From NCBI GenBank assembly GCA_963698645.1, contig CAVORP010000009.1, forward strand, positions 62,001 through 126,000: a stretch of 64,000 nucleotides of DNA. Reading direction: 5' to 3'. The notes below the pieces were generated by a model. That model ran no database searches. It was not told the origin of the DNA and saw nothing but the letters and a program-made list of their open reading frames with translations. Positions 35,607-45,088 of the stretch are shown piece after piece. Every line of letters starts with the position of its first letter. The stretch's first letter is position 1. The stretch comes from Ovoidimarina sp963698645 (GTDB lineage: Bacteria; Pseudomonadota; Alphaproteobacteria; Rhodobacterales; Rhodobacteraceae). A program made the position numbers and the translations under genes.

Positions 35607-36185
35607 ATGATCAAACGCCTTTACGACTGGACGCTGTCTCTGGCCGGCACCCGCTATGCCATGTGGGCGCTGGCGATCGTGGCGTTCGTCGAATCCTCGG
35701 TCTTTCCAATTCCGCCCGATATCCTGATGATCCCGATGATCCTCGCGGCGCCCCGCCGCGCGTTCCAGATCGCGGCATTGGCGACGGTCAGTTCGGTGCT
35801 GGGCGGGCTGTTGGGCTACTGGATCGGGGCCGTGGCGTTCGACACCCTGGGCCGGCCGATCCTCGAATCCCTGGGCAAGGCCGATGCCATGGCCGCTTTC
35901 AACGACCGGTTCAACGATTTCGGCTTCTGGCCCGTCCTGATCGCGGGCATCACGCCCTTTCCCTACAAGGTCATCACGATCATGTCCGGCTGGACCGGCC
36001 TGCCGCTTGGCATATTCGTCGTCACATCGATCATCGCGCGCGGTCTGCGGTTCTTTCTGGTCGCGGGGCTTCTCTGGAAATACGGCGCACCGATCCGTGA
36101 TTTCATCGAAAAGCGGCTTGGGCTTATGTTCACCCTGTTCGTGCTGCTGCTGATCGGCGGCGTCTATGCTGTGAGGTTCCTGTGA
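35607..36185 (+). CDS. YqaA/DedA-like membrane protein
   Basis: A 192-residue SNARE-associated (DedA/YqaA) protein. It has the re-entrant region FPIPPDILMIPMILAAPRRA and the second half PFPYKVITIMSGWTGLP, with four to five hydrophobic segments. Relatives translocate undecaprenyl phosphate or phosphatidylethanolamine, but this YqaA branch is not characterised. ATG 35607 has AGGA at the right spacing; ATG 35595 is an alternative. Its stop overlaps the next start. Confidence 0.86.
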   Translation: MIKRLYDWTLSLAGTRYAMWALAIVAFVESSVFPIPPDILMIPMILAAPRRAFQIAALATVSSVLGGLLGYWIGAVAFDTLGRPILESLGKADAMAAFNDRFNDFGFWPVLIAGITPFPYKVITIMSGWTGLPLGIFVVTSIIARGLRFFLVAGLLWKYGAPIRDFIEKRLGLMFTLFVLLLIGGVYAVRFL

Positions 36186-36646
36186 CACGAAACACCGCCG
36201 TTCTGCTGGCTGCCGGAGGGTCCCTTGCCCTGCTGCTTGCGGCTTGGGGTTTCCAGTATCTGGGCGGACTTGCACCCTGCAAGCTCTGTATCTGGCAGCG
36301 CTGGCCCCATGGCGGCGCGGTGCTGATGGGGTTCGTGGCACTGGCCGTGGCCGGCCCCCTGATCCCGCTTCTGGGCGCTGCGATGGCGGCGGCGACCGGC
36401 GCGGTCGGCATCTATCACACCGGAGTCGAAAGGGCCTGGTGGGAGGGGCCGACGACCTGCACCTCAGGATCAATCGAGGCGCTGACGCCCGAACAGCTCA
36501 TGGACCAGATCCTTGGCGCGCCGCTGGTGCAATGCGATCAGGTGGCGTGGGCGTTCCTCGGGCTGTCGATGGCCTCGTGGAACGCCGTCATTGCCTTCGC
36601 CCTCATGGGGCTCTGGTTGATCGCGGCCCAGAAATCTCGCCAGTGA
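36182..36646 (+). CDS. Disulfide bond formation protein DsbB-like
   Basis: A 154-residue four-helix membrane protein. It has the quinone-facing CKLC pair (Cys33, Cys36) and a second periplasmic pair, Cys93 in TTCTSGS and Cys118 in LVQCDQ, as in DsbB, which reoxidises DsbA with ubiquinone. WQRWPH follows the first pair, as in DsbB. The GTG 36182 overlaps the previous stop (GTGA), so the two membrane proteins are coupled. Confidence 0.9.
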   Translation: MTRNTAVLLAAGGSLALLLAAWGFQYLGGLAPCKLCIWQRWPHGGAVLMGFVALAVAGPLIPLLGAAMAAATGAVGIYHTGVERAWWEGPTTCTSGSIEALTPEQLMDQILGAPLVQCDQVAWAFLGLSMASWNAVIAFALMGLWLIAAQKSRQ

Positions 36647-36713
36647 GGTCAAATTAACGCCTCATTCACCCTGTTTCCTGACCATGTGTACGAGTGTTCA
36701 GGAGACGAGTGTA

Positions 36714-37823
36714 ATGGGTCGCAGACGCCGGAAGTCGGTGCGCGCAGTCAAGGCGCGAACGGGAAACAAACCACAGGAATCGCAGGTCGGTAAGCCGCAG
36801 CAAAAGACCGCCGCAGCGCCCCTGAACATCCTCGAACTTCATCAAGCCAGATCAGCGGAAACCAGAATGCCACCGGCGTTTCTGGAATCGATCGATGCCG
36901 GGTTTCCCGCCTTCACGCCCACACGCGGCAACCTTGCCCTGCAGGTCTCGGCCTTTGCCGACCCCAAGAGCACTGCCGCCACCGCGCCGGATCCGGAACC
37001 CGAGCAGGCGACCACACCAGAGCCAGAGCCAGAGCCGGAAGCCGCGCCAGAAGCGCCCGAGGACAGCCAGCACGACGATCGGCCGGAAGTGCTCGATTAT
37101 GTGATCCGCTATCTCGGAACACCCAATTCCGAGGTCGTCGTCAGCGCGATCCGCGAGCTTGTCGCCAACCATGCGAACGATACCGACGCCGCGAATGACG
37201 AGCCCCGCGCCCGCAAACCGGCCGCGGTCGAGCCGGAAGCCGTCGAACTGCCGCTGATCGCGCGGCGGGAAGACCGCTGGGCCGAGCTGCGCGAACTTTC
37301 CGAAGACATGCCAGCCGCCCCCGAAGACATCGCATTGACCGACGAAGCCGCCGAAGAGGCCGATGACGCGGCATTGGAAGACCCCGCGCCGGAACCCGCG
37401 CCCGAACCGCTTGCCCCGATCCAGCGGATCGCGGAACGACATGCACAGCGCGCCCGGCAAGAGCTTCAGATCCAGCCGGAGATCATTCCACCAACCCATC
37501 TCCGGAGCGATTGGGACGATCCCGCACGGCACGAGATGTCCCGAAGCGGCAAGCTGATGTGGAATGCCGGGATATTCGGCTTTCTCCTCGCGATCCCGGT
37601 CTTTCTGCTGGGCACCAGCCCGTTTTCGGCCAAGGACACGGCGAAGCACTACCTTGCGCTTGGCGGATGCAGCGTCGGCAACACGCTTGCACTCAACCCC
37701 GCGCGCCAGGGCGCGCCCGGCTATCACGCGATCCTCGACGAGGACGGCGACGGGCTTGCCTGCGAGGCCGCGAGGCCCCGGACGACGACCGCGGCGGGCG
37801 GCAGCCGGTTCATCCGCCCATGA
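36714..37823 (+). CDS. Membrane protein with C-terminal excalibur calcium-binding domain
   Basis: A 369-residue protein. It begins with a very basic segment (GRRRRKSVRAVKARTGN), then a long acidic, Pro/Glu-rich low-complexity region with repeated EPEPE units (about residues 85-110 and 215-245). A single hydrophobic segment follows (about 284-302, AGIFGFLLAIPVFLLG). The end is an excalibur motif: GGCSVGNTLALNPAR, then ILDEDGDGLACEA, with the DxDxDGxxCE calcium loop. The excalibur domain would therefore lie outside the membrane. AGGAGA precedes the ATG. Confidence 0.82.
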   Translation: MGRRRRKSVRAVKARTGNKPQESQVGKPQQKTAAAPLNILELHQARSAETRMPPAFLESIDAGFPAFTPTRGNLALQVSAFADPKSTAATAPDPEPEQATTPEPEPEPEAAPEAPEDSQHDDRPEVLDYVIRYLGTPNSEVVVSAIRELVANHANDTDAANDEPRARKPAAVEPEAVELPLIARREDRWAELRELSEDMPAAPEDIALTDEAAEEADDAALEDPAPEPAPEPLAPIQRIAERHAQRARQELQIQPEIIPPTHLRSDWDDPARHEMSRSGKLMWNAGIFGFLLAIPVFLLGTSPFSAKDTAKHYLALGGCSVGNTLALNPARQGAPGYHAILDEDGDGLACEAARPRTTTAAGGSRFIRP

Positions 37824-37838
37824 GGGCGCGGCAACCTG

Positions 37839-38108
37839 TTAGTGGATCGTGAACTCCCCGGTGACATTGCGCCATTCACCGGGCGCAATCAGCTTGCGGT
37901 GCACGAAACGTATCGAATGCAGCGGTCCCTCGATCTGGTCCTGCCAGAATTCGATGAATTCGAACAGCCGCGGATGGTCGGGGGCCAGATCGTATTCCTG
38001 CCAGACAAACGTGTTCAGGACGTTCTTGAAATCCGGCATCCGATAGAAGATTTCCGCCGTGGTCAGCCCATATCCCGACAGCATCAGTTCCGTCTCACTT
38101 TTCACCAT
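37839..38108 (-). CDS. usg: Usg family protein
   Basis: An 89-residue protein matching the small Usg family, named from the tryptophan operon region. It has LMLSGYGLTTAEIFYRMPD, then FVWQEYDLAPDHPRLFEFI and HSIRFVHRKLIAPGEWR. The function is unknown. ATG 38108 gives the family length. It is convergent with the excalibur gene. Confidence 0.85.
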   Translation of the reverse strand: MVKSETELMLSGYGLTTAEIFYRMPDFKNVLNTFVWQEYDLAPDHPRLFEFIEFWQDQIEGPLHSIRFVHRKLIAPGEWRNVTGEFTIH

Positions 38109-38299
38109 GGTGCGCCTCTTGGTCGTTTCTTTAGAAAATTGAGCCATGAAAATTATGTCTTTTCAATGAAAACAGTCTGTTAGCACTCACGACCGAGCGC
38201 TGCTTGTTTCATGGCCTTTCGACATTGCACCCCATATCCGCGATCTGCTAGAGTGCGGACAACAAGATCTAGAGCAGCCTCGGAAAGACGCACAACCTC

Positions 38300-41039
38300 G
38301 TGAGCGACACACCCGAACCGTCTGAAAACGAAAGCGAACTTCCGCCGGAACGGCCTGTCATACGACGGGCCTTCGATTTCGATCGAACAGGAAATGTCGA
38401 CTTCGTTCATGGATTACGCGATGAGCGTGATCGTCAGCCGGGCGATCCCCGACCTGCGCGACGGTCTGAAACCCGTGCATCGGCGCATCCTTTATACTCT
38501 GTGGGAAAACGGCCAGACCCAGAGCAAATCCTATCGCAAATGCGCCACCGCAGTGGGCGACGTCATGGGCCGCTATCACCCCCATGGCGATTTGGCCGTG
38601 TACGAGGCCCTGGTCCGCATGGTGCAGGATTTCTCGATGTCGGTGCCGCTGATCGACGGTCAGGGCAATTTCGGCTCGATGGATGGCGACCCGGCGGCGG
38701 CCTATCGTTACACCGAGAGCCGGCTTCAGAAGGTCTCTGAGGAATTGCTTGTCGATATCGACAAGGAGACCGTGGATTTCGTTCCGAACTATGCGAACGA
38801 GCGCCAGGAGCCCACGGTCCTGCCCGCACGCTTCCCGAACATGCTGGTCAATGGCGCCGAGGGGATCGCGGTCGGCATGGCCACGCGGATTCCCCCCCAT
38901 AACCTGGGCGAGGTGATCGACGGAACGCTGGCACTGATCGACGACCCGGACCTGACCTCCGAGGGGTTGATGGACTACATCCCTGCCCCGGACTTTCCCA
39001 CGGGCGGCGTGATCCTTGGCCGGTCGGGTGCCCGCAAGGCCTATCTCGAAGGGCGCGGCAGCGTCATCATCCGGGCCAAGACCCGGATCGAGGAGATCCG
39101 CAAGGACCGATTCGCGATCATTCTCGACGAGATTCCCTATCAGGTGAACAAGGCCACGATGATCGAGAAGGTCGTCGAACTGGTCCGCGACAAGAAACTC
39201 GAAGGCATCGCCAGCATTCAGGACGAAAGCGACCGGCTGGGCGTGCGCGTGGTCATCGAGCTCAAGCGTGACGCAACGGCCGAAGTCGTCCTGAACCAGC
39301 TTTACCGCTTCACGCCGATGCAGATCTCTTTTGCCTGCAACATGCTGGCGCTGAATGGCGGGCGGCCAGAGCAACTGACCCTGCGCGATTTTCTGACCGC
39401 CTTCATCGATTTCCGCGAGGAGGTCGTGGCACGACGGACGGCATTCCTTCTGCGGAAAGCCCGCGAACGCAGCCATGTGCTCTGTGGTCTTGCCGTTGCG
39501 GTGTCGAACGTGGACGAGGTCGTGGCCACGATCCGCGCCTCGGCCGACGCGGCGGAAGCTCGCGAAAAGCTCATGACCCGGCGCTGGCCTGCGGGCGAGA
39601 TCGCGCCGTTCATCCTGCTGATCGACGATCCGAGCCACCCGATGAACGACGACGGCACCTATAACCTTTCGGAGGCTCAGGCCCGCGCGATCCTTGACCT
39701 GCGCCTTCAGCGCCTGACGCAACTGGGCGTCAAGGAAGTGACCGACGAGCTCGAGGAGCTGGCGGGCAAGATCAAGGATTACCTTGCCATCCTGCGCTCA
39801 CGCGAGCGGATCATGGAAATCATCTCGGACGAGCTGAAATCGGTGCGCGAGCAATTCGCCGTGCCCCGCCGCACCGAGATCGTCGACTGGTCCGGCGACA
39901 TGGATGACGAGGACCTGATCGAGCGCGAGGAGATGGTGGTCACCGTCACCCAGTCGGGCTGGATCAAGCGCACGCCGCTCGCCGAATTCCGCAGCCAGCG
40001 CCGTGGCGGCAAGGGCCTGTCGGGCATGGCCACCAAGGAAGAGGACGTGGTCACGACCCTCTTCGTGGCCAATACCCATACGCAACTGCTGTTCTTCACA
40101 ACCGACGGGATGGTCTACAAGCTCAAGACCTGGCGGCTTCCGCAGGGCGGCCGGACGTCGAAGGGCAAGGCGATCGTCAATATCCTGCCGATCCCGACCG
40201 GCGTTTCGATCGCCGCGATCATGCCGGTGGATGTGCCGGACGAGGAATGGGACAACCTTCAGATCGTGTTCGCGACCTCTGCCGGTGATGTGCGGCGGAA
40301 CGCACTGTCGGATTTCACCAATGTGAAGTCGAACGGCAAGATCGCGATGAAGCTGCCCGAGGATGTGAGCCTGGTGAACGCCCGGATCTGTACCGAGGAT
40401 GACGACGTGATGCTGGTCACGGCGGGGGGGCGCGCGATCCGGTTCCGCACCACCGATGTGCGGGTCTTCAAGGGGCGCGATTCCACCGGGGTGCGGGGCA
40501 TCCGGCTTGGCAAGGGCGATACGGTCGTGTCCATGGCCGTGATCCGGCATTTCGAGGCCAGCCCGGATGAACGCGCGGCCTATCTTAAAATGCGCCGGGC
40601 AATGGCCGGGCTGACCGATGAGGCCGAATCCGAGGATGACGAGGAAGAGACCACCGGAAGCGCGGTCGAGATCGACTATGCGACGATGTCGGCGGCCGAG
40701 GATCTGATCCTGACGATCTCCGCCAAGGGATCGGGCAAGCTGTCATCGAGCCATGATTACCCGGTGCGCGGACGCGGCGGTCAGGGCGTGATGGCCATGG
40801 ACAAGGCGATGCGGGGTGGCCCGCTTGTCGCCTCCTTCCCGGTCCAGATCGATGACCAGATCATGCTGGCCACGTCGAAAGGCCAGTCGATCCGCGTCCC
40901 GGTCGACGGCATTTCCTTCCGGTCCCGCGCGGCGGGCGGCGTCAAGGTCTTTGACACCGGCCCGGGCGAAGAGGTCGTGTCGGTGGCGTGGATCGCCGAA
41001 CAGGAAGACGAAGAAGGCACAGCGCCCAGCGAAACCTGA
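38300..41039 (+). CDS. gyrA: DNA gyrase subunit A, frame broken near codon 20 as sequenced
   Basis: The GTG at 38300 opens SDTPEPSENESELPPERPV. The next conserved residues, YDGPSISIEQEM, are one base out of frame. Removing the A at 38360 joins them to the intact frame (internal ATG 38394) and gives a normal 912-residue GyrA. Motifs include the active-site Tyr137 in AAYRYTESR, the GyrA box QRRGGKG and a six-bladed C-terminal domain ending in an acidic tail. QRDR positions equivalent to E. coli Ser83 and Asp87 are Leu98 and Glu102 (YHPHGDLAVYEALVR). Gyrase is essential, so a real null frameshift is unlikely. It works with GyrB to supercoil DNA. Confidence 0.92.
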
Positions 41040-41047
41040 TCCGGCGC

Positions 41048-42036
41048 TCAGACCACCTCGATCCAGTAGGCCGAGGGCCGATGCGCCGGATCGGCCAGCA
41101 AGGGAAAGAGCGCCTGAAGCTCTGCGCGGCGTTCCCGGTAAAGCTGGTGCAGTGGAAACCGCACCTCGAACCCGCAATTTCCGCGCAGGAATGCATCCAG
41201 CATATATTGCTCGGCCCAGAAGAAACGCGCCTGGGTGAACCACTCCTCGGGATAGTCATAGGGCAGAAAGATGTCGTGGATATGCACCATGACACCGGGC
41301 TTCAGCCGGGGAAAAATCTCGAGCATCTCGTGAACCGTATCGCTGCCCCGCATCATCACATGCGACGAATCGATGAACAACAGATCCCCCGCCTCCAGCG
41401 CGTCGAACGTCTCGAGCGGCAGTGCCTGCAGTGGGGTTTCCAGAAACCGCGAGACTTCCGGCGGCGGTGATTGCAGATAGGGCTGCCGATAGGGCTCGAT
41501 ACAGGAATAATCTGGGGCATAGCCCGTTGCCGCCTCGGCAGCGATGGCCTCGGACATCAGAAAGGTCGAATGACCGCAGCCCACTTCGATGATCCGCCTT
41601 GGCCGGTTCTTGCGGATGAAACCGTAGAGAAGCTCGGCCTCGACCGAGAAATAGGGGGCATCCCCGAAGGCAAACCGCGTCGGGCGATCATTGCCTCCGT
41701 TGGCGCGCGCGCGATCTCGTCGAACGCGTCGCAGAACCTGGCGTGGAGCTCTCGAAGAGATGCCAGGCTGGCATCGAGGCACCCGTCTTCGACCGCAAGA
41801 TACCTGCGCTCCCGGCACGCGCCTTGCGACGATTTAATTTTCGGTATAGGCGAGTAGTAATGCACCGGCATCACATGAAGGTCTCGCCTTTCCGCGAAGT
41901 CGAACAATGCCCAACGCCAATCGCCGAAGAACGATCTGAAGACACCGCTCCAGTCCACCAGAACGATTCCCAGACGCGCGACGACGATTCGAAGCGCCCG
42001 CGCGACTTTGCTTCCCGGAAGGACAGCCCCACTCAC
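41048..42036 (-). pseudogene. Class I SAM-dependent methyltransferase, frameshifted
   Basis: The upstream part (GTG 42036) encodes a hydrophobic start and LHVMPVHYYSPIPKI, then ARFCDAFDEIAR. The downstream part is in another frame: ANGGNDRPTRFAFGDAPYFS, IIEVGCGHSTFLMSEA (SAM-binding GxGxS) and LLFIDSSHVM, to a stop at 41048. The junction is a (CG)n run at 41703-41713. Here the correction is either removal of two bases or addition of one, unlike the other breaks in this window. The repaired protein of about 330 residues resembles methyltransferases linked to surface polysaccharide or glycan modification. It is convergent with gyrA. Confidence 0.8.
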
Positions 42037-42172
42037 GAGAGGCCCCGCTGCTTTGGCGTCTTGGTCTCATATGTCATTGCGAACGCATCCTTCTTCTCGC
42101 CCCCAAGCCCAAATCCTTGCCTTTGGAAAGGCCCGGGGAAACTCGTCGATGACCATCAATGACTGATTTTGG

Positions 42173-42196
42173 TTAACCGACTCTTAAATTAACCAT
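42173..42196. promoter_or_regulatory. CtrA-type binding site
   Basis: TTAA (42173-42176), seven bases, then TTAA (42184-42187) is an exact TTAA-N7-TTAA CtrA consensus. It is followed at once by TTAACCAT (42189-42196), the preferred CtrA half-site octamer. It lies in the AT-rich gap between the divergent methyltransferase and outer membrane protein genes. Confidence 0.6.
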
Positions 42197-42308
42197 TTGG
42201 TAACATTACCCTTTTATTGCCTTTCGACATCGGGCAGACCTCTCCTATCGCCGGGGGGGCCGGCGGTACGGTTCGTAATGAGTAACACTGTACCCGGAGG
42301 TTCGCCCG

Positions 42309-43058
42309 ATGTTCCGCTCCCTAGTTTTCGCGGTTGCTGTTCTGTCTTCCAGCAATCCAGCCGTCTCGCAGTCGAGCCTTGGCTTGACGGGGGCCGAGTT
42401 GCGCTTTGGCTATAGCGATCTTGAAGGGGCCTCCGGCTTTACGGACGTGGCAGTTGACGTGGCGATCACCGAGTTTCACGGGCTTCAGGGGGATATCGTG
42501 CTCAGCGATACGATCTCTGGAACGATCAGATCGCTTGCCCTCCATGCCTATCTGACGCCGACGGCCGGCCAGAAATACGGGCTCTTCACCTATATCGGCG
42601 ATGTGGATGGGCGGTCGGCAACCTACGGCGGCGGTGGGGTGGAAGGGCTGTTCGCCCTATCGCCGCGGACGGCGATCGACGGCCGGGCGGGGTTGGGGCT
42701 GACCCATCGCTCGGGCTTCGACTTCATCTTTGCCGAATTCGGGGCGAGCCATGATTTTACTCCTGAATTTGGTGCAACGATCGGCCTGCAGATCGCCGAA
42801 TTCGACGAGGCCGCGTTCAGTGCAATGGCCTATCAGGGCCGGGTCGGCATCAGCTACCGGCCCGACGGCCAGCCGTTCGGAGTGTTCGCCGATCTGACCC
42901 ATGACCGGCTCTCGGGCCGCGATGCCCGTCCTAGCCAGACTTCGCTGCGCGCCGGTCTCAGCATTTCGCTGGGCAATACCCGGCGCGGTGGCCCCGAGAC
43001 GCGCAACTTCTCTACCGTCGAACCGCTGGGCGCGCTGATCCGGCGCGATCTGTTCTGA
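42309..43058 (+). CDS. Secreted or outer-membrane beta-barrel-like protein
   Basis: A 249-residue protein with a signal peptide (MFRSLVFAVAVLSSSNPAVS). The mature part is made of alternating hydrophobic/polar strands with many Gly and aromatic residues (GAELRFGYSDLEG, KYGLFTYIGDVDG, AYQGRVGISYRPDG), as in small outer-membrane barrels, and it lacks Cys. I do not recognise a named family. The CtrA-type site 112 bases upstream suggests cell-cycle- or motility-linked control. Confidence 0.7.
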   Translation: MFRSLVFAVAVLSSSNPAVSQSSLGLTGAELRFGYSDLEGASGFTDVAVDVAITEFHGLQGDIVLSDTISGTIRSLALHAYLTPTAGQKYGLFTYIGDVDGRSATYGGGGVEGLFALSPRTAIDGRAGLGLTHRSGFDFIFAEFGASHDFTPEFGATIGLQIAEFDEAAFSAMAYQGRVGISYRPDGQPFGVFADLTHDRLSGRDARPSQTSLRAGLSISLGNTRRGGPETRNFSTVEPLGALIRRDLF

Positions 43059-43101
43059 CTCGGTCTTCCGTTTCAGCCACCGATCGCCTAGAGACGACGG
43101 C

Positions 43102-44463
43102 ATGAGCGATCTTCACATCATAGGCGGCGGCATGGCCGGATCGGAAGCGGCCTGGCAGGCTGCGAATGCCGGACTGTCCGTCACGATTCACGAAATGCGG
43201 CCCAAGGTCGCCACCTTCGCCCATCGCACGGGCTATCTCGCCGAGATGGTCTGTTCCAATTCGTTCCGATCCGACGATGACGAACAGAATGCCGTGGGCC
43301 TTCTGCATTGGGAAATGCGGGCGGCGAACGGGCTGGTCATCGCCATGGCCGATCGCCACAAGCTCCCTGCAGGCGGAGCGCTGGCCGTGGATCGCGATCC
43401 GTTCGCCGAGGCTGTGACGCAGGCTCTTCATGCCCATCCGAATGTCAGCGTCAGCCATGACGAAATCACCGATCTGCCGAAGGCGGGCCAGTGGATCATT
43501 GCCACGGGCCCCCTCACCTCGCCCGGCCTGGCCGAAGCGATCCGCATCGCCACCGGCGCCGATCAGCTTGCCTTCTTCGACGCGATCGCCCCGATCGTCT
43601 ATGCCGAGAGCATCGACATGAACACCGCCTGGCGGCAATCACGCTATGACAAGGGCGAAACCGAGGACGAACGCACCGCCTATATCAACTGCCCGATGAC
43701 GAAGGCGCAGTACGAGGCCTTCATCGACGCGCTTCTTGCCGCCGAGAAGACGGCGTTCAAGGAGGGCGAGACCGCCGGCTATTTCGACGGTTGCCTGCCA
43801 ATCGAGGTGATGGCCGAGCGGGGACGCGAGACCCTGCGCTTTGGTCCGATGAAGCCTGTGGGCCTCACGAACCCCCATGCGCCCGAAACCAAACCTTATG
43901 CCGTGGTCCAGCTGCGCCGCGACAACAAGCTGGGAACGCTCTATAATATCGTGGGCTTCCAGACCAAGATGAAGTACGGCGCGCAAACCGATGTTTTCCG
44001 GATGATTCCCGGCCTGCAGGAGGCAAGCTTTGCGCGTCTGGGCGGGATTCATCGCAACACCTTCATCCATTCGCCGATTCTTCTGGACGGGCAGATGCGC
44101 CTGAAATCCCAGCCCAATATCCGCTTTGCCGGCCAGATCACCGGGGTCGAAGGCTATGTGGAATCGGCCGCCATGGGCATGCTCGCAGGGCGTCTTGCCG
44201 CCGCCGAGGTGCTGGGGACCGCCCTGCCGCCGGTGCCGGAAACCACCGCAACGGGCGCGCTGGTCACCCACATCACCGGCGGGGCCGAAGCCAAGACCTT
44301 TCAGCCAATGAACGTGAATTTCGGCCTGTTCCCGCCTGTGGACGCCAAGGGCGGGCGCCGCGGGCGCAAGGATCGCTACCGCGCCTATACCGACCGGGCC
44401 AAGGCCGACTGGGCCGTCTGGATCGCGGCGCAGGGGCTGGACGGGGCACGGGGCGCGGCCTAA
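43102..44463 (+). CDS. trmFO: Methylenetetrahydrofolate-tRNA-(uracil-5-)-methyltransferase TrmFO
   Basis: A 453-residue flavoprotein that makes ribothymidine 54 in tRNA from methylene-THF. The FAD motif is LHIIGGGMAGSEAAWQAA, and conserved segments are EMVCSNSFRSDD, FFDAIAPIVYAESIDM and YFDGCLPIEVMAERG. The C-terminal region has GLFPPVDAKGGRRGRKDRY. It is followed 10 bases later by a methyltransferase gene. Confidence 0.95.
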   Translation: MSDLHIIGGGMAGSEAAWQAANAGLSVTIHEMRPKVATFAHRTGYLAEMVCSNSFRSDDDEQNAVGLLHWEMRAANGLVIAMADRHKLPAGGALAVDRDPFAEAVTQALHAHPNVSVSHDEITDLPKAGQWIIATGPLTSPGLAEAIRIATGADQLAFFDAIAPIVYAESIDMNTAWRQSRYDKGETEDERTAYINCPMTKAQYEAFIDALLAAEKTAFKEGETAGYFDGCLPIEVMAERGRETLRFGPMKPVGLTNPHAPETKPYAVVQLRRDNKLGTLYNIVGFQTKMKYGAQTDVFRMIPGLQEASFARLGGIHRNTFIHSPILLDGQMRLKSQPNIRFAGQITGVEGYVESAAMGMLAGRLAAAEVLGTALPPVPETTATGALVTHITGGAEAKTFQPMNVNFGLFPPVDAKGGRRGRKDRYRAYTDRAKADWAVWIAAQGLDGARGAA

Positions 44464-44473
44464 CCTTCGCCCC

Positions 44474-45088
44474 ATGGCAAAGAGCTTTCTCGACAGGGTC
44501 TATGCGGCGCGGAGCAGTGAAGAGCAGCGCGCGCTCTATGACGATTGGTCAGCGAGCTACGATCAGGAGGTCTCGGAAAACGGCTATGCCACGCCGGGAC
44601 GGACCGCGGCGCTTCTGGCGGGCGTGCTGACCCCCCATGACGCGCCGATCCTTGATTTCGGCTGCGGCACGGGGCTTTCGGGCGCCGCCATGGCGGGGGT
44701 CGGGTTCGCGGTGATCGACGGCGTCGATATCTCCGAACGGATGCTTGCCACCGCGCGCGCCCGCGGTGTCTATCGCGATCTGCGGGCGATCCCTCTCGGC
44801 GCGCCGCTCGATATTCCGGTGGGCGCCTATCGGGCGATCACGGCCGTCGGCGTGATCGGCGCCGGCGCGGCCCCCCTTCCGGTGCTCGACGAGCTCATGT
44901 CATGTCTCGCACCCGGCGGGATGCTGGCATTTTCCTTCAATGACCACACGCTCGGGGACCCGGCATACGAGGCCCGGGTCAAGCACCATCTCGCCACCGG
45001 CACAGTCCGTCAGCTGGTCCGCGATTACGGTGACCACCTGCCCGGCCGCGACATGAAATCAATGATCTACATCCTTGAAAAAACATAA
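44474..45088 (+). CDS. Class I SAM-dependent methyltransferase
   Basis: A 204-residue methyltransferase with motif I ILDFGCGTGLSGAAM (about residues 58-72), then VDGVDISERMLATARAR, then GGMLAFSFNDHT. The N-terminal DRVYAARSSEEQRALYDDWS resembles WBSCR27/Williams-Beuren-type methyltransferases. The substrate is unknown. It overlaps the gluQRS start by 14 bases and lies just after trmFO. Confidence 0.85.
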   Translation: MAKSFLDRVYAARSSEEQRALYDDWSASYDQEVSENGYATPGRTAALLAGVLTPHDAPILDFGCGTGLSGAAMAGVGFAVIDGVDISERMLATARARGVYRDLRAIPLGAPLDIPVGAYRAITAVGVIGAGAAPLPVLDELMSCLAPGGMLAFSFNDHTLGDPAYEARVKHHLATGTVRQLVRDYGDHLPGRDMKSMIYILEKT

